Shown: one piece after another, positions 15,803 through 24,075 of the stretch
Position numbering within the stretch: the first letter of the stretch is position 1
Layout of the letters: each line of letters opens with the position of its first letter
Assembly: GCA_964425695.1 (NCBI GenBank)
Contig: CAYRNF010000002.1
Coordinates: forward strand, 310,001-374,000
Source of the DNA: JAKPBU01 sp964425695
GTDB taxonomy: Bacteria > Pseudomonadota > Gammaproteobacteria > Xanthomonadales > Xanthomonadaceae
DNA: 64,000 nucleotides
Direction: 5' to 3'
The notes under the pieces: model-generated
Seen by the model: the letters and a program-made list of their open reading frames with translations, nothing else
Told to the model about the DNA's origin: nothing
Databases searched by the model: none
Made by a program: the position numbers and the translations under genes

Positions 15803-17896
15803 TCAGGCGGCTTCGAACTCGTAGTCCATCGCAGGGCCGGACGGCGCCAGGAATTCGCCCTGCACGTAGTCGATGCCGGCGCTGAACAAGATGGCCATGC
15901 TGCCGGCATCCTGCACGTCGCGGGCGACGCTGCGGATGTCCGCGGCGCTGCAGCGGCCGGCGATGTCCTGCAGGCGCTTCTGGTTGTCCGGGTTGCGCGG
16001 CAGGTCCAAGGTGAAGCTGCTGTCGAGCCGGACGAAGCGCGGGCTCAGGTGCGACAGCAGCTGGAACGAGTCCAGCCCGGCGCCGAAGTCCTCCAGGCCC
16101 AGGCGGCAGCCCAGCGCTTCGGCTGCGGCGCCCAGCGCCTGCGTCGCCTGCAGGTGCGTGAACACCTTGGCCTCGGACACCAGCAGCACCAGCCGCTCGC
16201 CGGGGACGCCGTGCTCGGCCAGGCCCGCCTTGATCCACGACACCAGCGTCGCGTCGCCGAGCGACGCTTGGCTGATGCGTACCATCAGCGTCGTCGGCTG
16301 CCCGGCGCGCTCGCGCGTGCCCAGCTCGCGGATCGCGCGCCTGACCACCCACTGGTCGATCTCGGGCATGAGCCCGTGTTCCTCGGCCAGCGGCAGGAAG
16401 GTGGCCGGCTCCACGGTGTCGCCATTGCCGGAAGGCAGCTGGATGGAGGCTTCGTACATCGCGCCCGGCTCGCCCTGCAGGCTGATGACGGGCTGGTAAT
16501 GCAGGGTGAACTCGTCGCGCGCGAGCGCCGCGCGCAGACGCTCGCCCCACGCGTTGAAGCGTTCGGTCTCGGCGCGGTCGGTTGCGGACGGGTCGAACAG
16601 TTCGTAGCGGTTGCCGCCCACGCCCAGCGCCGACTGCACGCCCTGGTGCGCGCGCGCCAGCACCTGCGCGACGTTGGCGTTGCGCTCGCCGATCTGCACG
16701 CCGCCGATGCTCGCGCTGATGGCGCTGCTGTGCTCGCCGATGGCGATCACGCCGGTGAACGCGCTGCGCAGCTTCTCCGCCAGCGCCTGCGTGGCCGTAT
16801 GGTCGGCATCGCGCAGCAGCACCGCCAGGGTGTGCTCGCCGAAGCGCGCGGCGGATACGCCCTCCGCGCCGGCCAGCGCCTCGCGCAGGCGCAGCGCCAG
16901 TGCCGCCACGATGGCGTCGGCCGAATCCAGGCCGATGTCCTGCAGCAGGCGCTGGTAATGGTCCGGCTCGATCAGCAGCAGGCCATGGGTGCCGCGCGCC
17001 TGCGCGGCGTCGGCCACCGCGTCCTCGAGCGCGCGCAGGAAGGTGGGGCGGTTGAGCAGGCCGGTGACCTGGTCGCGCTGGCGCAGCTCTTCCACTTCGC
17101 GCGCCAGTTCCGGATCGTGGTCCTGCTGGCGGCGGCGGAACACCACCTGTAGGCAGTGTTCGCCTTCATACATGGCCTGCGCGAACTCCATGGTCGCCGG
17201 GAAGGCCTGGCCGCTGGCGTCGCGCGCCTCGAGCTGGTAGCTCGGCGGCGGTGGCTCGCCGCGGCTCAGCGACTTCAGCAGCTGCTTGAAGCCTTCCACG
17301 TGCTGGCCCGAGACCAGGTCCAGCAGCGACATGCCCTCGATGTCGTCGAAGGCGTCGAAGCCGAACATCTCCAGGTAGGCGGGGTTCGCGCGGATGTGCA
17401 TGCCCTCGTGCACGTACGCGATGGGGTCGCGCGAGGATTCGATCAGCGCATCGCAACGGCGCTCGGATTCGCGCACCTGCGCTTCCAGCCGGCGCAGCGC
17501 GCGCCGCGCCTCCAGATCTTCCCACTCCAGGCGGATGCCGCGCAGCAGCTGCGCCATCTCGCCGCGCAGCGCCAGGCGCCGCGCACCCGCGCCATAGACG
17601 CGGGCCACCAGTTCCGCGTCCACGTCGTCCACCAGGCCGACGATGGGAATGTCCTTGTCGCTGGACTTGACCGCGCGCATCACATCGCCCAGCGCGATGG
17701 CGGTGGCGCTTTCCGCTGCCAGCACCAGGTCCACCGTCTGCTCGGCCAGCATCGCGCCCAGTTCCTCCGCGTTGCCGGGACGTAACGGGCGCACCGCGAT
17801 GCCGTCGTTGCGCAGCGCGCTGACGATGGCCTCCGCGTCCTCGACGCTGTCGTCGACGATCAGGAGGCGCAGGGCGGAATCTTGGGGCTTGGGCAT
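15803..17896 (-). CDS. fimX: FimX-type c-di-GMP effector (REC-PAS-GGDEF-EAL, degenerate)
   Basis: A 697-residue protein matching the size and order of FimX (about 690 aa), the c-di-GMP receptor that controls type IV pilus assembly and twitching motility. Residues about 8-125 form a receiver-like domain without the phosphoacceptor Asp (VDLVLAAES). A PAS domain spans about 135-255. The GGDEF-like domain (about 270-430) reads FGEHT in place of GGDEF. The EAL-like domain (about 450-690) reads YEASIQ in place of the EAL motif. Enzymatic activity is therefore unlikely and nucleotide binding more plausible. ATG 17896 (MPKPQDS) was chosen because upstream extension runs into epmB. Partner genes (pilZ, pilB) are not in the window. 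Confidence 0.88.
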   Translation of the reverse strand: MPKPQDSALRLLIVDDSVEDAEAIVSALRNDGIAVRPLRPGNAEELGAMLAEQTVDLVLAAESATAIALGDVMRAVKSSDKDIPIVGLVDDVDAELVARVYGAGARRLALRGEMAQLLRGIRLEWEDLEARRALRRLEAQVRESERRCDALIESSRDPIAYVHEGMHIRANPAYLEMFGFDAFDDIEGMSLLDLVSGQHVEGFKQLLKSLSRGEPPPPSYQLEARDASGQAFPATMEFAQAMYEGEHCLQVVFRRRQQDHDPELAREVEELRQRDQVTGLLNRPTFLRALEDAVADAAQARGTHGLLLIEPDHYQRLLQDIGLDSADAIVAALALRLREALAGAEGVSAARFGEHTLAVLLRDADHTATQALAEKLRSAFTGVIAIGEHSSAISASIGGVQIGERNANVAQVLARAHQGVQSALGVGGNRYELFDPSATDRAETERFNAWGERLRAALARDEFTLHYQPVISLQGEPGAMYEASIQLPSGNGDTVEPATFLPLAEEHGLMPEIDQWVVRRAIRELGTRERAGQPTTLMVRISQASLGDATLVSWIKAGLAEHGVPGERLVLLVSEAKVFTHLQATQALGAAAEALGCRLGLEDFGAGLDSFQLLSHLSPRFVRLDSSFTLDLPRNPDNQKRLQDIAGRCSAADIRSVARDVQDAGSMAILFSAGIDYVQGEFLAPSGPAMDYEFEAA

Positions 17897-17975
17897 CGAG
17901 GCAAGGCGGGCGCGGTGCGGGAACGGGGGCGTTATGCCATGTCGGCGCGGTGTGCGTCCATTGCGGTGCGCGCGC

Positions 17976-18980
17976 TCACAGCGGGCGCTTGCCGGGGTCG
18001 CCGGCCACCTCGCGCACCAGCCTGGGCACCAGGTACCCCGAAAGCCGTTCGGCCAGCGCGCGATGCAGCTCGCGTGCGGCGGCATCGTCCACCTCGAAGT
18101 GCGCCGCGCCGGAAACGCGGTCGAGCTGGTGCAGGTAGTAGGGCAGCACGCCCGCCTCGAACCCGCGCGTGCACAGCGCCGCCAGGGCATCCACTGAATC
18201 GTTGACGCCGCGCAGCAGCACCGCCTGGTTGAGCAGCACCGCACCGGCTTCGCGCAGCCGCAGCAGGGCGGCGTCCACGGAGGCGTCGAACTCGTTGGCG
18301 TGGTTGGCGTGCACCACCACCGTCACCGGCCACGGCAGGGCGCCCAGCCAGCCCAGGAAGTCGGCATCGATCCGCTCCGGCAGCACGATCGGCAGGCGGG
18401 TGTGGATGCGCAGGCGCGCCAGCTGCGGCGCGTCGCGCAGGGCATCGGTCAGCTGGGCCAGCTTCGGGGTGGACAGCGACAGCGGATCGCCGCCGGACAG
18501 GATCACCTCGTCGATGCCCGGATCGGCGCGGATCGCTTCCACCGCCTCGCGCCAGCCATCGCGGGCGGCGGTGTCCTCGGCATACGGGAAGTGGCGCCGG
18601 AAGCAGTAGCGGCAGTGCACCGCGCAGCTGCCGGTGGCCACCAGCAGGGCGCGCCCGCGGTACTTGCGGATCAGGCCCGTTCCGGCCTTGGCCGCCGCAT
18701 CGCCGACGGCATCCAGCGCATAGCCCGGCACCACGCGGTCCTCGTCGTCCACGGGCAGCACCTGACGCAGCAGGGGATCGTGCGGATCGCCATGGCGCAT
18801 GCGCGCGGCGAATCCGCGCGGTACGCGCAGCGGGAACTGCGCTGCCGCGGCATCGGACACACGCCCCGCCAGCGCGTGCAGGTCGAGCATGCGCAGCAGT
18901 TCGCGCGGGTCGCGGATGGCATCGCGCCAGAGCTGCTGCCAGCCGGGACGCTGCAAGGCGGAAGGGGCAGCGGGTATCAT
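17976..18980 (-). CDS. epmB: EF-P lysine 2,3-aminomutase EpmB
   Basis: A 334-residue radical-SAM enzyme that converts lysine to (R)-beta-lysine for modification of elongation factor P. The iron-sulfur motif CxxxCxxC is Cys119, Cys123 and Cys126. PLP and aminomutase regions follow (VILSGGDPLSL; LLNQAVLLRGVND), and the length is that of EpmB rather than of longer lysine aminomutases. It is transcribed divergently from efp, 102 bp apart, the usual arrangement, which strengthens the call. EpmA, which attaches the beta-lysine, is not in the window. Confidence 0.96.
   Translation of the reverse strand: MIPAAPSALQRPGWQQLWRDAIRDPRELLRMLDLHALAGRVSDAAAAQFPLRVPRGFAARMRHGDPHDPLLRQVLPVDDEDRVVPGYALDAVGDAAAKAGTGLIRKYRGRALLVATGSCAVHCRYCFRRHFPYAEDTAARDGWREAVEAIRADPGIDEVILSGGDPLSLSTPKLAQLTDALRDAPQLARLRIHTRLPIVLPERIDADFLGWLGALPWPVTVVVHANHANEFDASVDAALLRLREAGAVLLNQAVLLRGVNDSVDALAALCTRGFEAGVLPYYLHQLDRVSGAAHFEVDDAAARELHRALAERLSGYLVPRLVREVAGDPGKRPL
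18951..18980 (+). promoter_or_regulatory. Candidate promoter of efp
   Basis: CTGCAA (18951-18956), an 18-bp spacer and TATCAT (18975-18980, 5 of 6 to the -10 consensus) point toward efp. The -10 overlaps the epmB start codon on the other strand, leaving a 5' UTR of about 95 nt. Confidence 0.35.
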
Positions 18981-19082
18981 GGCGTCCGAGAATTCGTCCC
19001 GGCCTCGCCGGAATCCACAGCTTCCATTCTAGCCGCCCCGGTTCCACCGACCCGCGCCGGCCAACACTTCGCAGGAGACCCC

Positions 19083-19649
19083 ATGGCCAGCCTGGGCATG
19101 AACGACGTCAAGACCGGTCAGAAGATCCTGGTCAACAACGAGCCTTGCATCATCACCGAGACCGAGTACGTCAAGCCCGGCAAGGGCCAGGCCTTCACCC
19201 GCATCAAGTACCGCTTCATCAAGTCCGGCCGCGTGGTCGAACTGACCATGAAGGCGACCGACTCGGTGGACGTGGCCGACGTGGTCGATACCGACATGCA
19301 GTACCTGTACTCGGACGGCGAATACTGGCACTTCATGAACCAGGAAAGCTTCGAGCAGGTGCAGGCCGACAAGGCCGGCATGGGCGGCGCGGAGAAGTGG
19401 CTCAAGGGCGAGGAAGAGTGCGTGGTGACGCTGTGGAACGGCGTGCCGATCGCGGTGCAGCCGCCGAACTTCGTGGAGCTGAAGATCACCGAGACCGACC
19501 CGGGTGTGCGCGGCGACACCTCCGGCGGCGGCGGCAAGCCGGCCGTCCTGGAAACCGGCGCGGTGGTGCGCGTGCCGCTGTTCGTGGGCCAGGACGAAAC
19601 CATCAAGGTCGACACCCGCAGCGGCGAATACGTCTCCCGCGTGAAGTGA
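19083..19649 (+). CDS. efp: Translation elongation factor P
   Basis: A 188-residue EF-P with the three-domain family pattern, which relieves ribosome stalling at polyproline stretches. Lys34 in YVKPGKGQA is the expected site of beta-lysylation, consistent with the adjacent epmB. The C-terminal signature (PLFVGQDETIKVDTRSGEYVSR) is intact. ATG 19083 follows GCAGGAG. The gene is followed by an array of hairpin repeats rather than a simple terminator. Confidence 0.98.
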   Translation: MASLGMNDVKTGQKILVNNEPCIITETEYVKPGKGQAFTRIKYRFIKSGRVVELTMKATDSVDVADVVDTDMQYLYSDGEYWHFMNQESFEQVQADKAGMGGAEKWLKGEEECVVTLWNGVPIAVQPPNFVELKITETDPGVRGDTSGGGGKPAVLETGAVVRVPLFVGQDETIKVDTRSGEYVSRVK

Positions 19650-19660
19650 CGATTCGCAAG

Positions 19661-20006
19661 CCAACGCATAGCGTTGGCGCCAGCGAATCGTCATCCCCGC
19701 GCAAGCGGGGATCCAGCGCCTGTCGGTCCAGGCCTATCAGCCAACGCGCAGCGTTGGCGCCAGCGAATCGTCATCCCCGCGCAAGCGGGGATCCAGCGCC
19801 TGTCGGTCCAGGCCTATCAGCCAACGCGCAGCGTTGGCGCCAGCGCATCCTCATCCCCGCGCAGGCGGGGATCCGGCGCCTTCGGCCCAGGCCTATCAGC
19901 CGACGCGCAGCGTTGGCGACAGCGCATCGTCATCCCCGCGCAAGCGGGGATTCAGCGCCTTCGGTCCAGGCCTATCAGTCAACGCACAGCGTTGGCGCCA
20001 GCGAAT
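19661..20006. repeat. ~80-bp tandem repeat array with paired hairpins
   Basis: Four complete units start at 19661, 19741, 19821 and 19900, and a partial fifth starts at 19979; spacing is 80, 80, 79 and 79 bp. Each unit carries two inverted repeats: CCAACGC-NNN-GCGTTGG-like and ATCCCCGC-GCAA-GCGGGGAT. The first two units are almost identical and later ones have drifted, so the array grew by recent tandem duplication. It begins 12 bp after the efp stop and may act as a transcription end or recombination-prone region. There are no unique spacers, so it is not CRISPR. Confidence 0.9.
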
Positions 20007-20377
20007 CTAGACCCGCGAACGCATGGCCCAGCGGTGTTGGTCCTCGCGTGTCGTCCAACTGCAATGTTGGCCCTCACGCGTCGTGCGGTTGCGGACGGCC
20101 GGGACACACCGGCCTTCGGGCCATCAAGGGCAAAGCCACCGGATCCCCGCGTTCGCGGGGTTGACGGAAAGGGCCTGGCACTGCGTCGCACCAAGGCGCG
20201 TCCGCCAGCAACGCGGCGTCAACTCACCGTCGCCCCCCTTCGTGCGCAAGATTCCAAATCTCCTTCCCCTTGCGCTTGCGCAAGCGCGAAAAAGCGTAAG
20301 ACACTGGGTCGCCAGCGCGTCGCGCTGCCGGACAGCGCCTCCCGCCTGCGCGGGAACGACGAACGAGACCAGTCGCG
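20007..20377. other. Non-coding region with scattered small hairpins
   Basis: No convincing gene is seen between the repeat array and the deaminase gene. It contains a CCCCGC-GTTC-GCGGGG hairpin at 20145-20160 and, near 20338-20363, an inverted copy of the GTCRTTCCCGC hairpin family. A GCTTGCGCAAGCGC palindrome lies near 20274-20287. Open frames across it are repeat-derived and have no recognisable product. Confidence 0.6.
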
Positions 20378-21724
20378 ATGACCCAGACACTTTCCCCCGA
20401 TCCGTGCGACCTGCTGATCGAAGCCGGTTTCGTCGTGCCGGTGGAACCGCATGGCGTGGTGCTCGAGGACCACGCGGTTGCGGTGCAGGGCAGCACCATC
20501 GTCGCGGTGCTGCCCACCGCCGAGGCGCGCGACCGGTTCTCGCCCGCCCAGACCGTTTCGCGCCCCGGGGCCGCGCTGATCCCGGGGCTCGTGAACGCGC
20601 ACACGCACAACCCGATGACCCTGCTGCGCGGCATCGCCGACGACCTGCCGCTCAAGGTCTGGCTGCAGCAGCACATCTGGCCGATCGAGGCCGCGGTGAT
20701 GGCTCCGGACTACATTGCCGACGGGGTCACGCTGGCCATCGCCGAGATGCTGCGGGGCGGCACCACCTGCTGCAACGAGAACTACTTCTTCCCCGACGTG
20801 CAGGCCGCCACCTACAAGCGCCACGGCTTCCGTGCGCGCATCGGGCTGCCGGTGATCGACTTCCCCAGCGCCTGGGCCGCCAGCGACGACGAATACTTCG
20901 CCCGTGCCGGCGAGGTGCACGATGCCTGGCGCGACGACCCGCTGATCGACACCGCCTTCGCGCCGCATGCGCCCTACACGGTGGACGATGCCAACTTCGA
21001 ACGCGTGCGCATGCTCGCCGACCAGCTGGACATCCCGGTGCACCTGCACCTGCACGAGACCGCGCAGGAGGTGCAGCAGTCCATCCAGGAGCACGGCCAG
21101 CGTCCGATCGCGCGCATGGACCGGCTGGGTTTGCTCAACGACCGCCTGATCGCCGTGCACATGACCCAGCTCACAGAGGCCGAGATCCACCTGTGCGCCG
21201 AACGCGGCGTGAGCGTGGTGCACTGCCCGGAATCCAACCTCAAGCTGGCGTCCGGGTTCTGCCCGGCGTGCGCCCTGCAGCGTGCGGGCGTCACCGTGGC
21301 CATCGGCACCGACGGTGCGGCCAGCAACAACGACCTGGACATGTTCGGCGAGACCCGGACCGCCGCCATCCTGTCCAAGGCGGTGGCGCAGGACGCCGCC
21401 GGCCTGGATGCGTTCGCGGCGCTGCGCGCGGCCACCCTGGGCAGCGCCAGGGCGATGGGCTTCGACCACCTGATCGGCTCGATCCAGCCCGGCAAGCAGG
21501 CCGACCTGGCCTGCGTGGACCTGTCTGCGCTGGAAACCCAGCCGCTGCACCACGTGGTGTCGCAGCTCGTCTACGCGACCGGCCGCCACCAGGTCACCGA
21601 CGTGTGGATCGCAGGACACCACAAGCTGCGCGAGCGGCGGTTGGTGGACATGGACGAAGCCGGCATCGTCGCCAATGCGCGCCAGTGGCGCGCGCGCATC
21701 GGCGGAATCGCGCTGCCGCGCTGA
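20378..21724 (+). CDS. mtaD: 5-methylthioadenosine/S-adenosylhomocysteine deaminase-type amidohydrolase
   Basis: A 448-residue TRZ/ATZ-family amidohydrolase. Metal ligands are visible as NAHTHNP (HxH, about residues 70-74), HLHLHET, the His of VHMTQLT and the Asp of GTDGAASNN. Family members deaminate MTA, SAH or related purines. The gene order deaminase-ubiG-mupP matches the Pseudomonas aeruginosa region in which the deaminase is an MTA deaminase; substrate assignment here rests on that recalled synteny. It lies 28 bp upstream of ubiG and is probably co-transcribed with it. Confidence 0.85.
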   Translation: MTQTLSPDPCDLLIEAGFVVPVEPHGVVLEDHAVAVQGSTIVAVLPTAEARDRFSPAQTVSRPGAALIPGLVNAHTHNPMTLLRGIADDLPLKVWLQQHIWPIEAAVMAPDYIADGVTLAIAEMLRGGTTCCNENYFFPDVQAATYKRHGFRARIGLPVIDFPSAWAASDDEYFARAGEVHDAWRDDPLIDTAFAPHAPYTVDDANFERVRMLADQLDIPVHLHLHETAQEVQQSIQEHGQRPIARMDRLGLLNDRLIAVHMTQLTEAEIHLCAERGVSVVHCPESNLKLASGFCPACALQRAGVTVAIGTDGAASNNDLDMFGETRTAAILSKAVAQDAAGLDAFAALRAATLGSARAMGFDHLIGSIQPGKQADLACVDLSALETQPLHHVVSQLVYATGRHQVTDVWIAGHHKLRERRLVDMDEAGIVANARQWRARIGGIALPR

Positions 21725-21752
21725 ACCCGCCCCGGTCTGGGACAATGGCGGC

Positions 21753-22499
21753 ATGAATGCATCGAGCCCGCAAACCCCGGACCCGGCGGCCGGGGGCAAT
21801 TTCCGCCAGAGCGAACTGGACAAGTTCAACCAGCTCGCGCAGCGCTGGTGGGACGAGAACGGTCCGCAGAAGGCCCTGCATGCGCTCAATCCTGCGCGCC
21901 TGGCGTACGTGGCCGCGCGGGTCCCGCTGCAGGACGCCAGGGTGCTGGACGTGGGCTGCGGCGCCGGCCTGCTGAGCGAGGCGCTGGCCAGGTCGGGCGC
22001 GCAGGTTACGGCCATCGACCTGGCGCCGGACCTGATCAAGGTGGCGAAGCTGCATCGCCTGGAATCCGGCGTGGACGTCGACTACCGGCTGCAATCCGCC
22101 GAAGCCCTGGCGCCGGAGATGCCGGGCCGGTTCGATGCGGTCACGTGCATGGAGATGCTGGAGCACGTGCCCGATCCGGGCGCGATCCTCGCCGCCTGCG
22201 CCACGCTGCTCAAGCCGGGCGGGCGCCTGCTGGTGTCCACGCTCAACCGCACGCCGGCCGCGTTCGCGCTGGCCATCGTCGGGGCCGAATACGTGGCGCG
22301 CCTGTTGCCGAAGGGCACCCACCAGTACCGCGATTTCATCAAGCCCAGCGAACTGGCGCGCTGGCTGCGCGAGGCCGGGCTGGAACTGGAGGACGTCAGC
22401 GGCCTGATGTACGAGCCGTGGCGCAACGCGGCGCGGCTGACCTCGCGCACCGACGTCAACTACCTCGCCTGTGCGCTCAAGCCGGGCGCCGGGCAATGA
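21753..22499 (+). CDS. ubiG: Ubiquinone biosynthesis O-methyltransferase UbiG
   Basis: A 248-residue class I methyltransferase performing both O-methylations of ubiquinone synthesis. The family N-terminal block (SELDKFNQLAQRWWDENGP) and SAM motif VLDVGCGAGLLSE (about 65-77) are present, as is the membrane-lipid region KGTHQYRDFIKPSEL. The ATG at 21753 gives the usual length. It is followed by a palindromic repeat and then the mupP-like gene. Confidence 0.97.
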   Translation: MNASSPQTPDPAAGGNFRQSELDKFNQLAQRWWDENGPQKALHALNPARLAYVAARVPLQDARVLDVGCGAGLLSEALARSGAQVTAIDLAPDLIKVAKLHRLESGVDVDYRLQSAEALAPEMPGRFDAVTCMEMLEHVPDPGAILAACATLLKPGGRLLVSTLNRTPAAFALAIVGAEYVARLLPKGTHQYRDFIKPSELARWLREAGLELEDVSGLMYEPWRNAARLTSRTDVNYLACALKPGAGQ

Positions 22500-22527
22500 C
22501 CGTCGCGCATCACGCCCGCGTCGGCTC

Positions 22528-22632
22528 CCCCGGGCCTTTCCTCCCTTTAAAAATGGGGGGCAGGGGGGATTCGCCTTGCGCGCATGGCGTCCAGCGCAAT
22601 TCCCCTTCAGTTCCCTTTTTGCAGTGGGGGAA
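22528..22632. repeat. Palindromic intergenic repeat (element B)
   Basis: CCTCCCTTTAAAAATGGGGGGCA with GGGGGGATTCGCC, followed by an AATTCCCC...CCCTTTTTGCAGTGGGGG arm, is related in reverse orientation to element A at 1-180. It fills most of the ubiG-mupP gap. Its right end (GTGGGGGAAG) lies exactly where the ribosome binding site of the next gene should be. Confidence 0.6.
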
Positions 22633-22638
22633 GTAAAC

Positions 22639-23316
22639 GTGGCGCATTTTCCCCGCCTCGTGTTGTTCGACCTCGACGGCACGCTGCTGGACAGCGCCCC
22701 GGACATGGTGGCCACGCTCAACCGCATGCTCGCCGCGCGCGGCCGCGCGCCGTTGGCGCTGGACGCCGTGCGCCCGCACGTGTCCAAGGGCGCGCGCGCG
22801 ATGAGCGCGGCGGCCTTCCCCGAGCTGGGCGGCGAAGTGCCTGCGGAGCTGATCGGCGAGTTCCTGGAGACCTACCGGCACGAGTCCGGGCGTCACGGCG
22901 CCCCGTTCGCCGGCATCGAAGCGCTGCTGGAGGCGATCGAGGCCGATCGCGCGCGCTGGGGCATCGTCACCAACAAGCCGGAATACCTCGCGCGAGAACT
23001 GCTGCCGATGCTGGGCTGGGAATCGCGCAGCGCGATCCTGATCGGAGGCGACACGCTCGCGCAGCGCAAGCCGCACCCGTTGCCGCTGCTGCATGCCGCG
23101 CGGGTGCTCGGGGTGGAGCCGGGTGCCTGCGCGTACGTGGGCGACGACGAGCGCGACATCCAGGCCGCGCGCGCGGCCGGCATGCCGTCGGTGGCGGCGC
23201 TGTGGGGCTACCGGCTCCACGACGACACGCCCGAAACCTGGCAGGCCGACGCCCTGGTGGACACGCCGGCGCAGCTGCTCGACCCGGCGGCGTGGCCGGT
23301 CGGTGCGTGTGCCTGA
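22639..23316 (+). CDS. mupP: HAD phosphatase, MupP/Gph type
   Basis: A 225-residue haloacid-dehalogenase-family phosphatase. The nucleophile motif is DLDGTLLDS (about residues 9-17), a GIVTNKP motif II follows, and GDDERDIQAARAAGM gives motif IV. Annotated homologues are called phosphoglycolate phosphatase; position directly after ubiG suggests MupP, the N-acetylmuramate-6-phosphate phosphatase of the anhydromuropeptide recycling route (inference). The start is GTG 22639, the first in-frame start after a GGGGGAAG ribosome binding site; upstream translation would pass through the repeat element. Confidence 0.85.
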   Translation: MAHFPRLVLFDLDGTLLDSAPDMVATLNRMLAARGRAPLALDAVRPHVSKGARAMSAAAFPELGGEVPAELIGEFLETYRHESGRHGAPFAGIEALLEAIEADRARWGIVTNKPEYLARELLPMLGWESRSAILIGGDTLAQRKPHPLPLLHAARVLGVEPGACAYVGDDERDIQAARAAGMPSVAALWGYRLHDDTPETWQADALVDTPAQLLDPAAWPVGACA

Positions 23317-23350
23317 CACGCGCGGCCCGCGCCTGCCCACACCTGCGCCG

Positions 23351-24001
23351 ATGACTTCGCCCGACGCCGTCCGCAGCTTCCTCGACAAATGGCGTGCGCA
23401 GTGGCCGGAGTGGGCGCTGGCCGAAGCGTTCGTGCCGGCGGATCAGCGCGACGTCGCCGTGGCGTGGTTCGCACTGCTGCACGAATGGTCCGATGCGGCG
23501 TGGGGCGGCGCGGATCCCGCACCCGGCCTGGCCAAGCTGGCGTGGTGGCAGGAGGAACTGCGCGGCTGGGCCAAGGGCGCGCGCCGGCACCCGCTGGGCG
23601 AACTGCTGCAGCCACGGCCGGTGCCGTGGCAGGCCGTCGCCGACACCATGGGAGTGCTGCGCCATCGCGGGCTGCCCGCGGACGGCCACGCGCTGGACAC
23701 GATCGAACCGCTGCGCGGCGCGCTCGCCCAGGCCGAAGCCGCCCTGTTCGGCGGGCCGCCGGGCGCAACGGCGTCCCACCTGGCGATGCTCGCGCCGACA
23801 GCGACGGGACAGGGCGGTTGCGACGCGGCGCGCCGGCTGCTCGCAGCCGGCTGTGCGCAGCGGCCGGCCGCGCGCCCGGTGCGCCTGCTGGCGGCCCTGG
23901 TCAACCTGCGCCTCGGAGCCGCGGCCGCGGAGCCCGGCGACTGGCGCCCGGCCGGTCGCTGGCGCAGCCTGTGGGCGCTGTGGCGCGCGGCCCGGAACTG
24001 A
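23351..24001 (+). CDS. Phytoene/squalene-synthase-like small protein
   Basis: A 216-residue protein with weak resemblance to the phytoene/squalene synthase family, chiefly the segment LAKLAWWQEELRGWAKGARRHPLGELL (read in parts, about residues 60-86). The aspartate-rich DxxxD motifs needed for prenyl diphosphate binding are not evident, so synthase activity is doubtful. It sits 34 bp after the phosphatase gene and 74 bp before folE2. No function can be assigned. Confidence 0.7.
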   Translation: MTSPDAVRSFLDKWRAQWPEWALAEAFVPADQRDVAVAWFALLHEWSDAAWGGADPAPGLAKLAWWQEELRGWAKGARRHPLGELLQPRPVPWQAVADTMGVLRHRGLPADGHALDTIEPLRGALAQAEAALFGGPPGATASHLAMLAPTATGQGGCDAARRLLAAGCAQRPAARPVRLLAALVNLRLGAAAAEPGDWRPAGRWRSLWALWRAARN

Positions 24002-24041
24002 GCGTTGCGCGGCGCGGGCCGGGTGTGTCCGGGTGCGCCGC

Positions 24042-24047
24042 TACAAT
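24042..24047 (+). promoter_or_regulatory. Candidate -10 element of folE2
   Basis: TACAAT matches the -10 consensus at 5 of 6 positions and lies 28 bp before the GTG start of folE2. No good -35 is seen at the proper distance. Confidence 0.3.
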
Positions 24048-24075
24048 TCGCGTCCCGCCTTGCGCCGGAAACCAC

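Noticed and set aside
19661..20006. CRISPR-like regular repeats
   Set aside because: The ~80-bp units are contiguous, with no separate unique spacers and no cas genes nearby.
19674..20381. Coding frames across the repeat region before the deaminase gene
   Set aside because: Products are repeated Arg/Pro/Ala segments translated from hairpin repeats, with no plausible function.
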